64,000 nt of DNA from JACPVF01 sp964502095 (GCA_964502095.1 CAZCUF010000013.1:1-64000); one strand, 5' to 3'. Shown: positions 33,708 to 41,986, counted from the stretch's first letter. The notes: generated by a model not told the origin, from the sequence alone. A program made the numbers and translations.

Positions 33708-33788
33708 ATGTCCATCGTCCGCTCCTACTTTGCGTTTTACTTTTATTTCGGCTCCCGTAACCGGTTGCCGTTGGCGACGCTTAAGTAG
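33708..33788 (+). CDS. Phe/Tyr-rich leader peptide of the aroH operon
   Basis: 26 codons, ATG 33708 to TAG 33786-33788. Residues 7-14 read YFAFYFYF, seven aromatic codons in eight. This is the signature of an attenuator sensing charged tRNA-Phe and tRNA-Tyr. There is no Shine-Dalgarno; the -10 ends 10 nt before ATG, so the mRNA is probably leaderless or nearly so. The antiterminator is less clear than for lysC: only AGAG/CTCT (33791-33804) and CTCTT/AAGAG (33801-33818) are obvious competing pairs. Confidence 0.8.
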   Translation: MSIVRSYFAFYFYFGSRNRLPLATLK

Positions 33789-33812
33789 ACAGAGCGCGAA
33801 CTCTTCATACTC

Positions 33813-33848
33813 AAAGAGCGAGACCAAACGGTCCCGCTCTTTTTGTTT
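33813..33848 (+). terminator. Attenuator terminator before aroH
   Basis: A 13-position stem (33813-33825 with 33830-33842) with one mismatch, a 4-nt loop, and a T-rich run ending TTTTTGTTT, the same tail as the lysC attenuator. It ends 17 nt before aroH. Confidence 0.88.
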
Positions 33849-33864
33849 GCCTTAAGGAGTCACT

Positions 33865-34236
33865 ATGACCATTCGCGGCATCCGCGGCGCGACCACAATC
33901 GAATCCGATACCAGGGAAAACATCCTTTCTGCCACGTGCGAATTATTGGACGAAATTCTCGCGTCGAACCCCGGCCTGCAGACGGAAGACATTGCCTCCG
34001 CGCTTTTCACTGTAACGGACGACATCGCCTCCGCCTACCCCGCGCTGGCCGCGCGTCAACTCGGCTGGACTCAAGTTCCCATGATGTGCGCGCGCGAAAT
34101 CCCAGTGATGGGGAGCCTGCCGCTTTGTATCCGCGTTCTCATCTATTGGAATACGGATAAGGCGCAAAGTGAAATCCGACATGTGTATTTGAGAGATGCT
34201 GTGAAATTGCGGCCAGATTTGGCCGCGGCGCAATAA
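33865..34236 (+). CDS. aroH: Chorismate mutase, AroH type
   Basis: 123 residues; rearranges chorismate to prephenate. Typical AroH-class trimer sequence: MTIRGIRGATTIESDTRENI, LFTVTDDIASAYPALAARQL, VPMMCAREIPVMGSLPLCIR, VLIYWNT and HVYLRDAVKLRPDL. AAGGAG lies before ATG. First gene of the Phe/Tyr-attenuated group. Confidence 0.94.
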   Translation: MTIRGIRGATTIESDTRENILSATCELLDEILASNPGLQTEDIASALFTVTDDIASAYPALAARQLGWTQVPMMCAREIPVMGSLPLCIRVLIYWNTDKAQSEIRHVYLRDAVKLRPDLAAAQ

Positions 34237-34298
34237 CGCTTCGACTTGGTGGTCGGGCCACCGCGCCGTAAAGAAGCTCCTACAACACAATTACTTTT

Positions 34299-34314
34299 GA
34301 AACCAGCTGGTTTC
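34299..34314. repeat. 16-bp palindrome between aroH and aroF
   Basis: GAAACCAGCTGGTTTC, perfectly self-complementary, in the 118-bp gap. No T run follows. It could be a small hairpin or a protein site; nothing else is seen in this gap. Confidence 0.5.
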
Positions 34315-34354
34315 GACTGCTTGCACTCAACCGGCAAATACAGAGGAGAATACG

Positions 34355-35392
34355 ATGATCATTGTAATGAAGCCGCACTACACACCACAGCAATTGGAGG
34401 GAGTTGTGAACGTGATCAAAAAACACGAATTGACGCCGCACATCACCTACGGAGTCGAAACCGCCATCGTCGCCGCGGTGGGCGAGTTCCACATCCCGTC
34501 GCTGGACCCGTTCGAAATTCTCGATGGAGTTGAGTCTGTGAAACGAATCTCGCAACCGTTCAAACTGGCCTCGCGGCAGTCCCATCCTGAAAATTCCGTT
34601 TTTCCGCTGGACGGATTCACCATTGGCGGCGAAGAGATCGCTGTCATCGCGGGACCGTGCTCGGTGGAGAGCCGCTCCCAGATTGTTGAGACAGCCCAGG
34701 CGGTGAAAGAGGCGGGCGCGTGTGCGTTGCGCGGCGGAGTTTTCAAACCGCGTACATCGCCGTACACATTTCAGGGCCTCGGCGAGGAGGGTCTCGAATA
34801 CATGGCGGAAGCGCGCGAGAAGACCGGCCTGCCGCTCGTTGTCGAAATCATGTCGCTGACACAGCTCGATGTGATGCTGAAATATGTGGATGTGTTGCAG
34901 GTGGGCGCGCGCAGTATGCAAAATTTTAATTTACTGCGCGCCATCGGCGCGACGCAAAAACCGGTTCTGCTCAAACGCGGGCTTTCCGCCACCGTCGAAG
35001 AACTGCTGATGTCCGCCGAATATATTCTCGCCGGCGGCAACAAGCAGGTCATCTTGTGCGAGCGCGGCATCCGCACGTTCGAAACGTCCACGCGCAACAC
35101 CACCGACATCAACGCGATTCCCGTGTTGAAAAACCTAACGCATCTGCCCGTCATTCTCGATCCGTCTCACGCAACGGGTCATACGGATTATGTCGCGGCC
35201 ATCGCGCGTGCAGGTATCGCGGCTGGCGCGGATGGGCTTATCGTCGAGGTGCATCCCGATCCGTCACGCGCGCTGTCCGATGGTAAACAGTCGCTCAAGC
35301 CCGAAGGATTCGCGAAGATGGTCAGGCAGGTTGGGGCTATCGCGCGAGTCATGGATCGCCGCGTCATGTTGGCGCAAGGCATGGCGGCTTGA
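34355..35392 (+). CDS. aroF: DAHP synthase (3-deoxy-7-phosphoheptulonate synthase), AroA-gamma/AroF type
   Basis: 345 residues; condenses phosphoenolpyruvate with erythrose 4-phosphate, the first committed step. A ferredoxin-like N-terminal regulatory domain (MIIVMKPHYTPQQLEGVVNV, about 1-70) precedes the barrel: IAGPCSVESRSQIVETAQAV, LRGGVFKPRTSPYTFQGLGE, QVGARSMQNF, PVLLKRGLSATVEELLMSAE, LCERGIRTFE and DPSHATGHTDYV. GAGGAG precedes ATG. It ends 1 nt before tyrA. Confidence 0.95.
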   Translation: MIIVMKPHYTPQQLEGVVNVIKKHELTPHITYGVETAIVAAVGEFHIPSLDPFEILDGVESVKRISQPFKLASRQSHPENSVFPLDGFTIGGEEIAVIAGPCSVESRSQIVETAQAVKEAGACALRGGVFKPRTSPYTFQGLGEEGLEYMAEAREKTGLPLVVEIMSLTQLDVMLKYVDVLQVGARSMQNFNLLRAIGATQKPVLLKRGLSATVEELLMSAEYILAGGNKQVILCERGIRTFETSTRNTTDINAIPVLKNLTHLPVILDPSHATGHTDYVAAIARAGIAAGADGLIVEVHPDPSRALSDGKQSLKPEGFAKMVRQVGAIARVMDRRVMLAQGMAA

Positions 35393-35393
35393 T

Positions 35394-36245
35394 ATGCCAG
35401 AGACAGATTTTTTGCTGGCACGTTCAAAGATCGCCATCATCGGATTGGGATTGATGGGCGGTTCGCTGGCGCTGGCGTTAAAAGGAAAATGCGCCGCGCT
35501 GTATGGGATCGACTCGCATCGTCCCACGCTCGAACTGGCTCTGTCCCAACAAATTGTAGACTACGCCTCAAGCGACCCGGTCGGCGTGCTTCCCGAAGTT
35601 GACCTTGTCGTTCTTGCCGCGCCCGTCCCCGCGATTTTGACCTTGCTCGATGAGTTGCCGTCGTTCACCTCCAGCCCCTGCATCGTCACGGACCTGGGTT
35701 CGACGAAGCGGTCGATCTGTGAAGCGATGTCGCGCTTGCCCGAAAATTTCGATCCGATCGGCGGGCATCCTATTTGCGGCAGGGAAACACTCTCGCTCGA
35801 AAATGCCGACGGCGCGTTATATCGAGACGCTCCTTTTGTGATTACGCCGACGAGCCGCGTGACAGAATGCGCTCGAAGCGCCGTGAAGCAAATTATTTTT
35901 GCGATTGAGGCGCGCTTAATCGAAATGTGCGCCGAAGAGCACGATCGCGCGCTTGCCTTTACCAGTCATCTGCCTTTCCTGCTTTCATCCGCGTTGGTGA
36001 ATACGCTTCCTCGGGAATACGCGGGTTTGATCGGTTCCGGCTTCCGTTCCAACTCGCGACTCGCCGGGACTCCCGCCTCGATCATGCTGGGAATTTTGCG
36101 ATCCAACCGCGAAAATATCCTGTCTGCTTTGCAAAAGTTTCAAACGCAGCTTGCGGATCTTGAGAGGGCATTGACGAGCAATGACGCCTCTTCGCTGGAA
36201 TCCGCGCTGGCGTTTGTGCGCGAAACCCATCAAGCTTTGATGTAG
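35394..36245 (+). CDS. tyrA: Prephenate dehydrogenase
   Basis: 283 residues; makes 4-hydroxyphenylpyruvate from prephenate with NAD(P)+. Rossmann motif IAIIGLGLMGGSLALALKG, then VTDLGSTKRSICEAM, IGGHPICGRE and the conserved HDRALAFTSHLPFLLSSAL. ATG 35394 follows the aroF stop by one base; a longer in-frame reading lies inside aroF and is rejected. Confidence 0.93.
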   Translation: MPETDFLLARSKIAIIGLGLMGGSLALALKGKCAALYGIDSHRPTLELALSQQIVDYASSDPVGVLPEVDLVVLAAPVPAILTLLDELPSFTSSPCIVTDLGSTKRSICEAMSRLPENFDPIGGHPICGRETLSLENADGALYRDAPFVITPTSRVTECARSAVKQIIFAIEARLIEMCAEEHDRALAFTSHLPFLLSSALVNTLPREYAGLIGSGFRSNSRLAGTPASIMLGILRSNRENILSALQKFQTQLADLERALTSNDASSLESALAFVRETHQALM

Positions 36246-36254
36246 CGACTCTCC

Positions 36255-37673
36255 ATGAAAATCACTCCCATCCCTCATCTCCTCAACGCCACCGTCCGCG
36301 TCCCTGGCTCCAAGTCGCTCACGAATCGCGCCTTGCTCCTCGCGGCTCTTGCAAACAGGACGACGAAGTTAACCAACGCGTTATTCTCCGACGACTCAAA
36401 ATATTTTGCAAACGCGCTCCAATCTCTCGGCTTCGACGTTCAACTCGATGAAGCCAACTCTGAAATGACCGTGCAAGGTCTTGGCGGAAAAATCCCCGCG
36501 GCCAAAGCCGAACTCTTCATCGGCAACGCAGGCACGGCGGCACGATTCTTATCCGCTTTTCTCACGCTTGGAAACGGCGAATATGTTTTGGATGGCGATG
36601 CGCGCATGCGCGAGCGTCCGATTGGAGATTTGGTTGATGCACTTGAGCAATTAGGTTGTGATATTCAGCCATTACAGAAAGTAGAAAGTGGAAAGCAGAT
36701 TTGTCCGCCAGTGAAAATCTCTGCATCAGGTTTGAAGGGCGGCAAAACTAAAATCGCGGGTGATATCTCCTCCCAATTCCTCTCTGCCCTCCTCATGGTC
36801 GCTCCGTACGCCGAATCCCCAATTGAAATTGAACTCACCACCGAATTAAATTCAAAACCCTACGTTGACATGACCCTCGCCATGATGAACGACTTCGGCA
36901 TCCAAGTTCAACGCAATGGCTATCACTCCTTCACCGTTCCACTCTCAACATACCAACCCCCAGTCTCCAGTCTCCAGTCCGCCGCGCTGAGCCTGTCGAA
37001 GCGTCCAGTCTCAAACCCCCAATTCTCCAATTCTCCAATTCTCCAACCTCCAACCCCCAGTCCCCAGTCTCCAGTCTCCACTTACCACTTACCAATTACC
37101 ACTTACCCAATTGAATCCGACGCCTCCGCCGCCTCCTACTTCTTCGCCGCGCCAGCCATCTGCGGCGGGACGGTGAAAGTGGAAAACATCTCGCGCAACT
37201 CCGTGCAAGGCGACATCAAATTTCTCGATGTACTCACGCGCATGGGATGCGTTATCGCCGAAGAAGATAACTCGTTACTCGTAACTTGTAACTCGCAACC
37301 CAAAGGTTTGGATGTAGACATGCGCGACATCCCCGACACCGCCCAAACCCTCGCGGCGATCGCGCCGTTTGCATCCACTCCCACGCGCATCCGCGGCATC
37401 GCCTCCGCCCGCCACAAAGAAACGGATCGCGTCCACGCGACTTGTACCGAGCTCGAACGCCTCGGCGTCCAAGTGGACGAACACGAAGACGGCATGACGA
37501 TCTATCCATGTTCAACTTTGAAACCCGCCAATATCCAAACCTACAACGATCACCGCATGGCAATGGCATTTTCATTAATAGGTTTGCGCTTCGACGGCGC
37601 GACAATTGAAAATCCCTCTTGCGTATCGAAGACCTTTCCGAATTTTTTCGATGTGCTTGAATCTTTGCGTTAA
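36255..37673 (+). CDS. aroA: EPSP synthase with in-frame repeat insertion
   Basis: 472 residues against the usual 425-435. It transfers enolpyruvate from PEP to shikimate 3-phosphate. Family motifs are intact: VRVPGSKSLTNRALLLAAL, LFIGNAGTAARFLSAFLTL, DGDARMRERPIGDLVDAL, GDISSQFLSALLM, YPIESDASAASYFFAAP, ASARHKETDRV, YNDHRMAMAF. About 48 residues (roughly 233-281, Ser/Pro/Gln-rich) between VPLSTY and TTYPIES come from a tract of 7-8-nt tandem repeats; smaller repeats are at 36676-36696 and 37264-37300. The insert lies in an outer loop, so the enzyme may still work. Confidence 0.94.
   Translation: MKITPIPHLLNATVRVPGSKSLTNRALLLAALANRTTKLTNALFSDDSKYFANALQSLGFDVQLDEANSEMTVQGLGGKIPAAKAELFIGNAGTAARFLSAFLTLGNGEYVLDGDARMRERPIGDLVDALEQLGCDIQPLQKVESGKQICPPVKISASGLKGGKTKIAGDISSQFLSALLMVAPYAESPIEIELTTELNSKPYVDMTLAMMNDFGIQVQRNGYHSFTVPLSTYQPPVSSLQSAALSLSKRPVSNPQFSNSPILQPPTPSPQSPVSTYHLPITTYPIESDASAASYFFAAPAICGGTVKVENISRNSVQGDIKFLDVLTRMGCVIAEEDNSLLVTCNSQPKGLDVDMRDIPDTAQTLAAIAPFASTPTRIRGIASARHKETDRVHATCTELERLGVQVDEHEDGMTIYPCSTLKPANIQTYNDHRMAMAFSLIGLRFDGATIENPSCVSKTFPNFFDVLESLR
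36951..37103 (+). repeat. Heptamer/octamer repeat tract inside aroA
   Basis: Successive runs of different short units: CAGTCTC, then a CGCTGAGCCTGTCGAAGCG piece, AATTCTCC three times, CAGTCTC again, then ACTTACC/AATTACC. The tract is pyrimidine-rich on the coding strand, contains no in-frame stop, and interrupts the aroA domain at a loop. Confidence 0.85.
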
Positions 37674-37694
37674 CTCTTTCCTCTTTCCTCGCCC

Positions 37695-38558
37695 ATGCCA
37701 CTTTCCACTTTCCACTATTCATTCGGTCTCATCGGCTACCCCCTCAGCCACTCCCTCTCGCCGAAGATTCACGCCGCCGCACTCAAAGCCTGTGGACTTG
37801 AAGGGAACTATTCTCTCTTCCCCATTTACCCAGAAGATAAACGAGGACTAAAAGATTTGCTCAATCGTGTTCGCTCACAAGAACTACGCGGACTCAACGT
37901 CACCATTCCGCACAAACAAAACGTAATCGAATTTCTCAATGAACTCACGCCGACGGCAAAATCCATCGGCGCGGTCAACACCATTTACTTGCGAGATAAT
38001 AAACTCATCGGCGATAACACGGATGCGGCTGGATTTTTATCTGATCTGAATAAATTTTTGGCAGAAATCCCTTCTCCCTTTGGGAGAGGGGCAGGGGTGA
38101 GGGAAAAATCGGCAATCGTCTTAGGCGCAGGCGGTTCAGCGCGTGCGATTGTTTATGCGTTAATCAACGACGGCTGGAAAGTCGCCATCGCCGCGCGTCG
38201 AATCGAACAAACGCAAGAACTTGCAACCTCCTTTACGCAATACTCAGTACGAAGTATAGGTTTCACCGACCTTCCACTTTCCACTTTCCATTTGATCGTG
38301 AACGCTACTCCATTGGGAATGACCCCAAACGTCGAAGCCTCGCCGCTCCCCGAAAACACAACCCTGCCTCCTCATGCCATGATTTACGATTTAGTGTATA
38401 ACCCAAGAGAAACAAAATTGGTCAGAGACGCTCGTCAACAAGGACTGCGCGCCACAACAGGACTCGGCATGCTCATCGAACAAGCCGCCCTCTCTTTTGA
38501 AATCTGGACAGGACACAACCCTCCGCGTGAAATTTTATACAACTCGGTGGTTGAGTAG
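37695..38558 (+). CDS. aroE: Shikimate dehydrogenase with repeat-derived segments
   Basis: 287 residues; NADPH-dependent reduction of 3-dehydroshikimate. Motifs: FGLIGYPLSHSLSPKIHAAA, GLNVTIPHKQNVIEFL, GAVNTIYLR, GDNTDAAGF, VLGAGGSARAIVYAL, VNATPLGM, YDLVYNP, GLGMLIEQAALSFEIWTG. Three parts derive from dispersed repeats: the N-terminal PLSTFHYS (CCACTTT heptamers, replacing a normal ribosome-binding region and start), residues about 125-137 (palindromic element at 38069-38104) and LPLSTFH before VNATPLGM. The C-terminus VVE and stop lie in a hairpin-arm repeat. No Shine-Dalgarno is visible. Confidence 0.92.
   Translation: MPLSTFHYSFGLIGYPLSHSLSPKIHAAALKACGLEGNYSLFPIYPEDKRGLKDLLNRVRSQELRGLNVTIPHKQNVIEFLNELTPTAKSIGAVNTIYLRDNKLIGDNTDAAGFLSDLNKFLAEIPSPFGRGAGVREKSAIVLGAGGSARAIVYALINDGWKVAIAARRIEQTQELATSFTQYSVRSIGFTDLPLSTFHLIVNATPLGMTPNVEASPLPENTTLPPHAMIYDLVYNPRETKLVRDARQQGLRATTGLGMLIEQAALSFEIWTGHNPPREILYNSVVE
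38069..38104 (+). repeat. Palindromic repeat in frame inside aroE
   Basis: CCTTCTCCCTTTGGGAGAGG plus GCAGGGGTGAGGGA, the same family as 28593-28627. It encodes about 13 extra residues (SPFGRGAGVRE) between the substrate and NADP domains. Confidence 0.8.
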
Positions 38559-38593
38559 TCCCGCGTGTAGTTCGCGGGACGTATCGAAACCAC
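38547..38593 (+). repeat. TGGTCGAGTAG-type hairpin arm at the end of aroE
   Basis: GTGGTTGAGTAGTCCCGCG ... CGCGGGAC GTATCGAAACCAC: a single arm of the composite elements at 27005 and 29749. It supplies the last codons and stop of aroE. Confidence 0.75.
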
Positions 38594-38610
38594 AAATTCA
38601 TGGAGAACTT

Positions 38611-39780
38611 ATGCTTCGATTTCTAACCGCAGGCGAATCACACGGACCCTCGCTCACCGCCATCCTCGACGGTATGCCCGCTGGACTTCCACTCACCGCC
38701 TCCATCATTGACCTGGAACTTGCGCGCCGTCAAAAAGGCTACGGCTCAGGCGGACGCATGAAGATCGAACACGATACCGTGCAAATCCTTAGTGGTGTCA
38801 TGGCGGGAGAAACGACAGGCGCCCCGATTGCCATGCTTGTCGAGAACGCCGATCATGTTAAATGGAAAGGCAAAGCCGTCGAGCCGATGACCAGTCCGCG
38901 CCCTGGACATGCAGATTTAACAGGCACGGTCAAATACGGCTACAAAGATCTGCGTCCCGCGCTCGAACGCGCCTCCGCCAGAGAGACAACTATGCGCGTC
39001 GCTGTCGGCGCGGTGTGCAAACATTTTCTAAATCAATTTGACATCATCGTTGGTGGATACGTTTCGTCCATCGGTGAAATTCAAGCCGATCTCGGCGACA
39101 TGCCTTACGAGGAACGCTTCACCCGCGCCGAAGAGTCTGATGTCCGCTGCCCCAACTCCACGTCCGCGCAAAAGATGCGGGATGAGATCGAAAAAGCCAT
39201 CCACGGGAAAAACACGCTGGGCGGAATCCTTGAGATCGTCGCGTTGAATCTTCCAGTTGGTCTGGGAAGTTTTATGCAATGGGACAAACGCCTCGAAGCA
39301 AGACTTGCAATGGCAGTCATGTCTGTGCAAGCCATCAAAGGAGTCGAAGTCGGCGACGCCTTTGAAAACGCCAAACGACTCGGCACGCGCGCCCATGATC
39401 CAATTGAATTACGCAATACGCAATACGTAGTACGCAGCACGAATCGCGCTGGCGGTACCGAAGGCGGAATCTCCAACGGACAGCCCATCGTCATCCGCGC
39501 CGCGATGAAACCGATAGCGACGACTCTCACGCCTCAGCAAACCGTTGACCTCGCCCTCGGCGAAAACGCGCCGACGAAATACGAACGCTCCGATTTCTGC
39601 CCTGTGCCTCGCGCGGTACCCATTCTCGAAGCGATGATCGCGTTTGTGCTTGCGGATGCGCTCCTCGAAAAACTCGGCGGCGACTCGATGAACGAGATCA
39701 AGCCGCGTTTTGAATCGTTGCGTAAAGCGACGCTCGATGATCTTCCAATGGATAATGTTCCACATGTGTTTTGGGAGTGA
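38611..39780 (+). CDS. aroC: Chorismate synthase
   Basis: 389 residues; FMN-dependent 1,4-elimination giving chorismate. Motifs: FLTAGESHGPSLTAILDGMP, GYGSGGRMKIEHD, SPRPGHADLTGTVKYG, RASARETTMRVAVGAV and NRAGGTEGGISNGQPIVIRA, plus ARHDP-type AHDPIEL. ATG 38611 has GGAGAAC upstream. A heptamer run (ACGCAAT-like, about 39412-39437) lies in frame before NRAGGTEGG without changing total length much. Confidence 0.94.
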   Translation: MLRFLTAGESHGPSLTAILDGMPAGLPLTASIIDLELARRQKGYGSGGRMKIEHDTVQILSGVMAGETTGAPIAMLVENADHVKWKGKAVEPMTSPRPGHADLTGTVKYGYKDLRPALERASARETTMRVAVGAVCKHFLNQFDIIVGGYVSSIGEIQADLGDMPYEERFTRAEESDVRCPNSTSAQKMRDEIEKAIHGKNTLGGILEIVALNLPVGLGSFMQWDKRLEARLAMAVMSVQAIKGVEVGDAFENAKRLGTRAHDPIELRNTQYVVRSTNRAGGTEGGISNGQPIVIRAAMKPIATTLTPQQTVDLALGENAPTKYERSDFCPVPRAVPILEAMIAFVLADALLEKLGGDSMNEIKPRFESLRKATLDDLPMDNVPHVFWE

Positions 39781-39793
39781 GGGCGTAGACACG

Positions 39794-39830
39794 GAAACAA
39801 GTAAACAAGTAAACAAGTAAACAAGTAAAC
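39794..39830 (+). repeat. Octamer tandem repeat between aroC and the VanZ-like gene
   Basis: AACAAGTA repeated about four times followed by a diverged copy (AACAGGTA). It fills the short gap and leaves no evident ribosome binding site for the next gene. Confidence 0.8.
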
Positions 39831-39846
39831 AGGTACACACGTAGAC

Positions 39847-40440
39847 ATGTTGATGTTCATGGATTTAAATGCTTTCTATATCGCGTTTGTTGTTCTCGCG
39901 CTGGTTCTCATTGGGGTGTGGCTAAAAAACAAAGACCCGTTTCAGGTGTTCTTTGTTTTTGTGTTTGGCGTCTACATCATTAATGTCGTCAGTGTTGTTG
40001 TCTTTCCATTTCCAGTTGGGTACGATACATCCAACTTCAAGCCGAATATCAATCTGATCCCGTTCAATTTTGGTCATTGCGACCCGCGCGCTCTGGAACT
40101 TTGCATTCGGGAAATCTACCAGAACATCCTGCTCGCCATCCCTTTCGGGTTTGGCGTCAACTTCATCGCGCGGATCAAACCGAAGAATATTCTTTGGCTG
40201 GCATCAGGAGTCGGCTTCGCGTTTGAGTTTGTCCAACTCGCCATCTCTCTTATCGTTCGTAGTCCCTTCCGCGCTGTGGACATCAACGACCTCATCCTCA
40301 ACGCCATCGGAGTTTTGATCGGCTATGGCATTTTCCGAATCTTTGGCGTAATGTATCTCCATGTCGTTCAAAGGCTTCCAAGCCAGCCCCGTCACATCTT
40401 TGCTTACATCCATGATATAGTCCGCCATCATAACCACTGA
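39847..40440 (+). CDS. VanZ-like membrane protein
   Basis: About 197 residues with four to five membrane segments. The VanZ-like pattern is visible: NLIPFNFG, IYQNILLAIPFGFGV, FAFEFVQLAIS and VDINDLILNAIGVLIGYGIF. VanZ-family proteins have a poorly known role in envelope or antibiotic resistance. The start is uncertain (ATG 39847, 39853 or 39859) because the upstream region is tandem repeat. It lies inside the aro cluster without an obvious link. Confidence 0.78.
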   Translation: MLMFMDLNAFYIAFVVLALVLIGVWLKNKDPFQVFFVFVFGVYIINVVSVVVFPFPVGYDTSNFKPNINLIPFNFGHCDPRALELCIREIYQNILLAIPFGFGVNFIARIKPKNILWLASGVGFAFEFVQLAISLIVRSPFRAVDINDLILNAIGVLIGYGIFRIFGVMYLHVVQRLPSQPRHIFAYIHDIVRHHNH

Positions 40441-40507
40441 TCACTGCTCACTGATTACGATAAACTCTCTACTTTCCACTTTCTATTCCCTCTTCCTCTC
40501 TCATTCC

Positions 40508-41986
40508 ATGACCCACATCTTCCTCTACGGTCCTCCAGGCACGGGCAAATCCACACTCGGAAAGATCATCGCACGCAATCTCAAATTGCCGTTCATTGAC
40601 CTCGACCGCGTCATTGAAACGAATGCGGGCATGTCCATTCCGCAGATCATGGACCAGCAAGGCGAGTCGGCGTTTCGTGATTTGGAAACTACAGCCTTGA
40701 AAAACATTTCTAATGAAGAGAGTGTGATTGCGTTAGGCGGCGGCGCGTTACTGTGTGACGAGAACCGTCAACTGGCAGAGAACAATGGCAAAGTCCTTTT
40801 GCTCATAGCAGAGTTGGATACGCTTTTTGAACGATTGAATACAGATTCAAATCGCCGCCCATTGCTTGCGGGCGATTTGAAATCAAAACTTGCGAAATTG
40901 CTCGAAAGTCGCCGCGAACATTATTCGTCCTTCGCATTGCAACTCGCCGTTGACGATAACGCCGCCAAACAAAACGCGCATCTCGCGCAAATCCTTCTCG
41001 GTCGTCATCATCTCTCCGCGATGGGCGAGTATGATGTTATTGTAGGGCAAATTGCCAACTTGCCCCACGGCAATCTCATCGTCACCGATGAGAACGTGGC
41101 AAAACATCACCTCAAAAAGTTCAACATCGAAAAATCCATCGTCATCCCTGCGGGCGAGGAACATAAAAATCTTGAAACCGTTTCGCGCTTGTGGAAAGCC
41201 TTTCTCGAAAATGGACTCGACCGCAAAAGTACGGTCATTGCATTGGGTGGCGGCGTGATCGGCGACCTCACTGGCTTTGCCGCTTCGACGTACATGCGCG
41301 GCATTGATTGGATCACCGTGCCGACAACTCTGCTGGCGATGGTGGATGCCTCCATCGGTGGGAAAACTGGATTCGACTTACCTGAAGGGAAAAATCTCAT
41401 CGGTTCTTTCCACCCTCCCAAACTGGTCCTGGCTGACCCCAGCCTTTTGCGCACCCTCAGCGACCGCGACCTGCGCTCTGGCATGGCGGAAGTGGTCAAG
41501 CATGGGATCATCTCTGACCCTGAATTATTTGCATTGTGTTCCAATGGAATGGATTGGGTGAAAAATAATTTGGAAGAGATCGTCAAACGCGCGATGGCGG
41601 TGAAGATACGAATCATCGAAGAAGATCCGTATGAAAAAGGAATCCGCGCGGCGCTGAATTTGGGTCACACGGTTGGGCATGCGGTGGAACTCGTCAGCGG
41701 ATTCACATTGAGTCACGGTGAGTCCGTTGCGATTGGGATGGCGGTCGAAGCGGCGTACGCGGTTCGAGTTGGAGTAGCAAGCCGAGGGTCGGATGAAGCG
41801 ATTGAATCCACGTTATCGAAATTGGGACTGCCGACCCGAATCCCCGATGGGATGCCGCGCGAAGACATCATCCGCGCGATGAAGGTGGATAAAAAGAAGA
41901 ATGCAAAGAGTATCCGCTTTGCTCTACCAATTGAAATTGGTAAAGTTGAATTGGTGGACGTGACGAATTTGGAAGATGTTCTGTAA
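40508..41986 (+). CDS. aroKB: Bifunctional shikimate kinase / 3-dehydroquinate synthase
   Basis: 492 residues, a fusion. Residues 1-165: shikimate kinase (P-loop GPPGTGKST, DLDRVIE, FRDLE, LGGGAL, RRPLLAG). Residues about 170-492: 3-dehydroquinate synthase (GGGVIGDLTGFAASTYMRGI, PTTLLAMVDASIGGKTG, NLIGSFHPP, GMAEVVKHGII, LNLGHTVGHAVE, HGESVAIGM with metal-binding Glu/His residues). Catalyses steps 2 and 5 of the shikimate pathway. The upstream gap is pyrimidine-rich (ACTTTCC, CCTCTTC repeats) and has no Shine-Dalgarno. Confidence 0.94.
   Translation: MTHIFLYGPPGTGKSTLGKIIARNLKLPFIDLDRVIETNAGMSIPQIMDQQGESAFRDLETTALKNISNEESVIALGGGALLCDENRQLAENNGKVLLLIAELDTLFERLNTDSNRRPLLAGDLKSKLAKLLESRREHYSSFALQLAVDDNAAKQNAHLAQILLGRHHLSAMGEYDVIVGQIANLPHGNLIVTDENVAKHHLKKFNIEKSIVIPAGEEHKNLETVSRLWKAFLENGLDRKSTVIALGGGVIGDLTGFAASTYMRGIDWITVPTTLLAMVDASIGGKTGFDLPEGKNLIGSFHPPKLVLADPSLLRTLSDRDLRSGMAEVVKHGIISDPELFALCSNGMDWVKNNLEEIVKRAMAVKIRIIEEDPYEKGIRAALNLGHTVGHAVELVSGFTLSHGESVAIGMAVEAAYAVRVGVASRGSDEAIESTLSKLGLPTRIPDGMPREDIIRAMKVDKKKNAKSIRFALPIEIGKVELVDVTNLEDVL

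Noticed and set aside
36951..37103. The repeat tract in aroA as a CRISPR array
   Set aside because: Units are 7-8 nt without spacers, several unit types follow each other, and no cas gene is present anywhere in the window.
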